Under the pieces are notes generated by a model. The model searched no databases, was not told where the DNA came from, and saw nothing but the letters and a program-made list of their open reading frames with translations. From NCBI GenBank assembly GCA_964572365.1, contig CAZNFK010000022.1, positions 1-26,487 of the forward strand: a stretch of DNA of 26,487 nucleotides. The letters run 5' to 3'. Position numbers and translations under genes: made by a program. This document shows, piece after piece, positions 24,962-26,487 of the stretch (position 1 is its first letter; every line of letters starts with the position of its first letter). The stretch is from Salinimicrobium sp964572365 (GTDB lineage: Bacteria; Bacteroidota; Bacteroidia; Flavobacteriales; Flavobacteriaceae).

Positions 24962-26487
24962 ATGATTCCAAAAACATTTAAAGAGGTTATCGAGCTTGGA
25001 GATGGCAGAACCATTTCCCTCGAAACCGGAAAACTGGCAAAACAGGCCCATGGTTCTGTTGAGCTAAGGATGGGGAATGCCGTACTTCTATGTACCGTGG
25101 TATCTTCACACACACCAACCACAATGGATTTCTTTCCGTTGACACTAGATTACCGTGAAAAATTTGCAGCAGCGGGCCGTTACCCGGGCGGATTCTTCAA
25201 AAGAGAAGCAAGACCAAGCACCGAGGAGATCCTGGTGATGCGTCTTGTTGACCGCGTATTGCGGCCTCTTTTCCCTTCAGACTATAAGTTTGAAACCCAG
25301 GTGATGATCCAGTTAATGTCTCATGACGAAGAAGTAATGCCCGATGCTCTTGCAGGATTGGCCGCTTCTACAGCGATCCAGCTGAGTGATATTCCTTTTG
25401 AAGCTCCTATTTCTGAAGTTAGAGTTGCCCGAATCAACGGGGAATTTGTGATCAACCCAAGCCGAAGCCAGTTAAGTGAAGCAGATATGGACCTTATGGT
25501 TGGTGCTTCTGAAGACTCTGTGAGTATGGTAGAAGGTGAAATGGACGAATGTTCGGAAGAGGAAATGGCAGATGCTATCAAGTTCGCTCACGAAGCAATC
25601 AAGATCCAGTGCCAGGCTCAGAGACGTTTAGCTGAAGCTGTTGGTAAAAAACCAACTCGTGAATACGAAGTAGCAAGGACCGATGAAGCTATCAAAGAGA
25701 AAGTATTTGATGCCGCTTATCAAAAAATATATGATGTTGCAAAACAAGCTCTTGGAAAACATGAGCGCAGCACTGCTTTTTCTGAAATAAAAGAAGAAGT
25801 CAAAGCTCTTTTTTCTGAAGAACAACAGGAAGAAGATGGTGCTTTGATCTCCAAATACTTTAAGGAAGCGCACAAAACTGCGGTACGAGACCTTACTTTA
25901 AAAGAAGGTATTCGTCTTGACGGTAGAAAAACTAATGAGATTCGCCCTATCTGGTGTGAAGTAGACTATTTACCATCCACACATGGTTCGGCTATCTTCA
26001 CTCGTGGAGAAACTCAGGCGCTTGCTACTGTAACGCTGGGTACTTCAAGAGAAGCAAACCAGGTAGATCTTCCAACTTACCAGGGAGAGGAAACCTTTTA
26101 TTTACATTACAACTTCCCTCCATTCTCAACCGGAGAAGCTTACCCAATCAGGGGAACTTCAAGGCGTGAGATAGGACATGGTAACCTGGCACAAAGAGCC
26201 CTTAAGGGAATGGTACCAGATGACTCTCCCTATACTATTCGTGTAGTTTCTGAAGTCTTGGAATCCAACGGATCTTCTTCAATGGCTACGGTTTGTGCGG
26301 GAACCATGGCCTTGATGGATGCCGGGGTACAATTGACCAAGCCAGTTTCAGGAATCGCTATGGGACTTATCTCCCAGGGAGATGATTTCGCTGTACTTTC
26401 TGATATTCTTGGTGACGAGGACGCATTAGGAGACATGGACTTCAAAGTAACCGGTACTGCCGATGGTATTACCGCTTGTCAAATGGA
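24962..26487 (+). CDS. pnp: Polyribonucleotide nucleotidyltransferase (PNPase), 3' partial
   Basis: The frame opens at ATG 24962 (MIPKTFKEVIELGDGRTISL) and runs without a stop to the window end: 508 codons of an expected roughly 700-750. PNPase degrades RNA 3' to 5' by phosphorolysis, releasing nucleoside diphosphates, as a homotrimer in the cytoplasm and degradosome-like complexes. Visible parts: first RNase PH domain with FFKREARPSTEEIL (about 77-90) and RLVDRVLRPLFPSD; the alpha-helical linker (about 150-310); and the second, catalytic RNase PH domain starting at RLDGRKTNEIRPI (about 318) with HYNFPPFSTGEAYP, RREIGHGNLAQRAL and GDMDFKVTGTADGIT. The KH and S1 RNA-binding domains would lie beyond the window. 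It follows rpsO and a strong terminator, with a structured leader. Confidence 0.95.
   Translation, partial: MIPKTFKEVIELGDGRTISLETGKLAKQAHGSVELRMGNAVLLCTVVSSHTPTTMDFFPLTLDYREKFAAAGRYPGGFFKREARPSTEEILVMRLVDRVLRPLFPSDYKFETQVMIQLMSHDEEVMPDALAGLAASTAIQLSDIPFEAPISEVRVARINGEFVINPSRSQLSEADMDLMVGASEDSVSMVEGEMDECSEEEMADAIKFAHEAIKIQCQAQRRLAEAVGKKPTREYEVARTDEAIKEKVFDAAYQKIYDVAKQALGKHERSTAFSEIKEEVKALFSEEQQEEDGALISKYFKEAHKTAVRDLTLKEGIRLDGRKTNEIRPIWCEVDYLPSTHGSAIFTRGETQALATVTLGTSREANQVDLPTYQGEETFYLHYNFPPFSTGEAYPIRGTSRREIGHGNLAQRALKGMVPDDSPYTIRVVSEVLESNGSSSMATVCAGTMALMDAGVQLTKPVSGIAMGLISQGDDFAVLSDILGDEDALGDMDFKVTGTADGITACQM

Overview
The window is a chromosomal segment of a marine-type Flavobacteriaceae bacterium (phylum Bacteroidota); I cannot fix the genus. 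The evidence is internal. Two giant surface proteins carry SprB repeats and C-terminal type IX secretion (T9SS) sorting domains. A menG-porT pair is present. Seven gene starts are preceded by the flavobacterial -7 promoter element TAnnTTTG. AccD lacks the zinc-ribbon cysteines, as I recall for flavobacterial AccDs. Base composition is moderately AT-rich. No IS elements, tRNA or rRNA genes, or CRISPR arrays were seen.

Layout. (1) 1-11192: two tandem paralogous giant T9SS cargo proteins on the + strand. The first is cut by the window start; the second is complete at about 2260 residues. They share a C-terminal half (PKD, a 7-cysteine module, SprB repeats, LamG, a long conserved tail and a sorting domain), and the second also carries an array of five HYR-type repeats. 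(2) 11224-14360: rsmG on the - strand, sharing a bidirectional terminator with the giant gene, and divergent from a membrane fatty-acid desaturase followed by an aspartate-type aminotransferase. (3) 14473-17318: a trkA-trkH potassium-uptake operon on the - strand. (4) 17449-18892: menG and porT on the + strand. (5) 18879-22224: a SpoU-family RNA methyltransferase (-) convergent with porT and divergent from a TamL/Omp85-type outer-membrane lipoprotein (+). (6) 22268-24247: class II fructose-bisphosphate aldolase and accD. (7) 24385-26487: rpsO and pnp, the latter cut by the window end.

How the genes fit together. Most of the window is housekeeping: translation and RNA decay (rsmG, SpoU methyltransferase, rpsO, pnp), central and lipid metabolism (aspartate aminotransferase, aldolase, AccD, desaturase), respiratory quinone synthesis (menG) and ion homeostasis (trkAH). 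A cell-envelope theme links PorT (T9SS assembly), TamL (outer-membrane protein insertion) and the two giant T9SS cargo adhesins. The most notable points are a conserved, unnamed 7-Cys module in both giant proteins; phased T-tracts and a 21-bp-spaced direct repeat in front of the second giant gene; structured leaders before rpsO and pnp; and the zinc-ribbon-less AccD.
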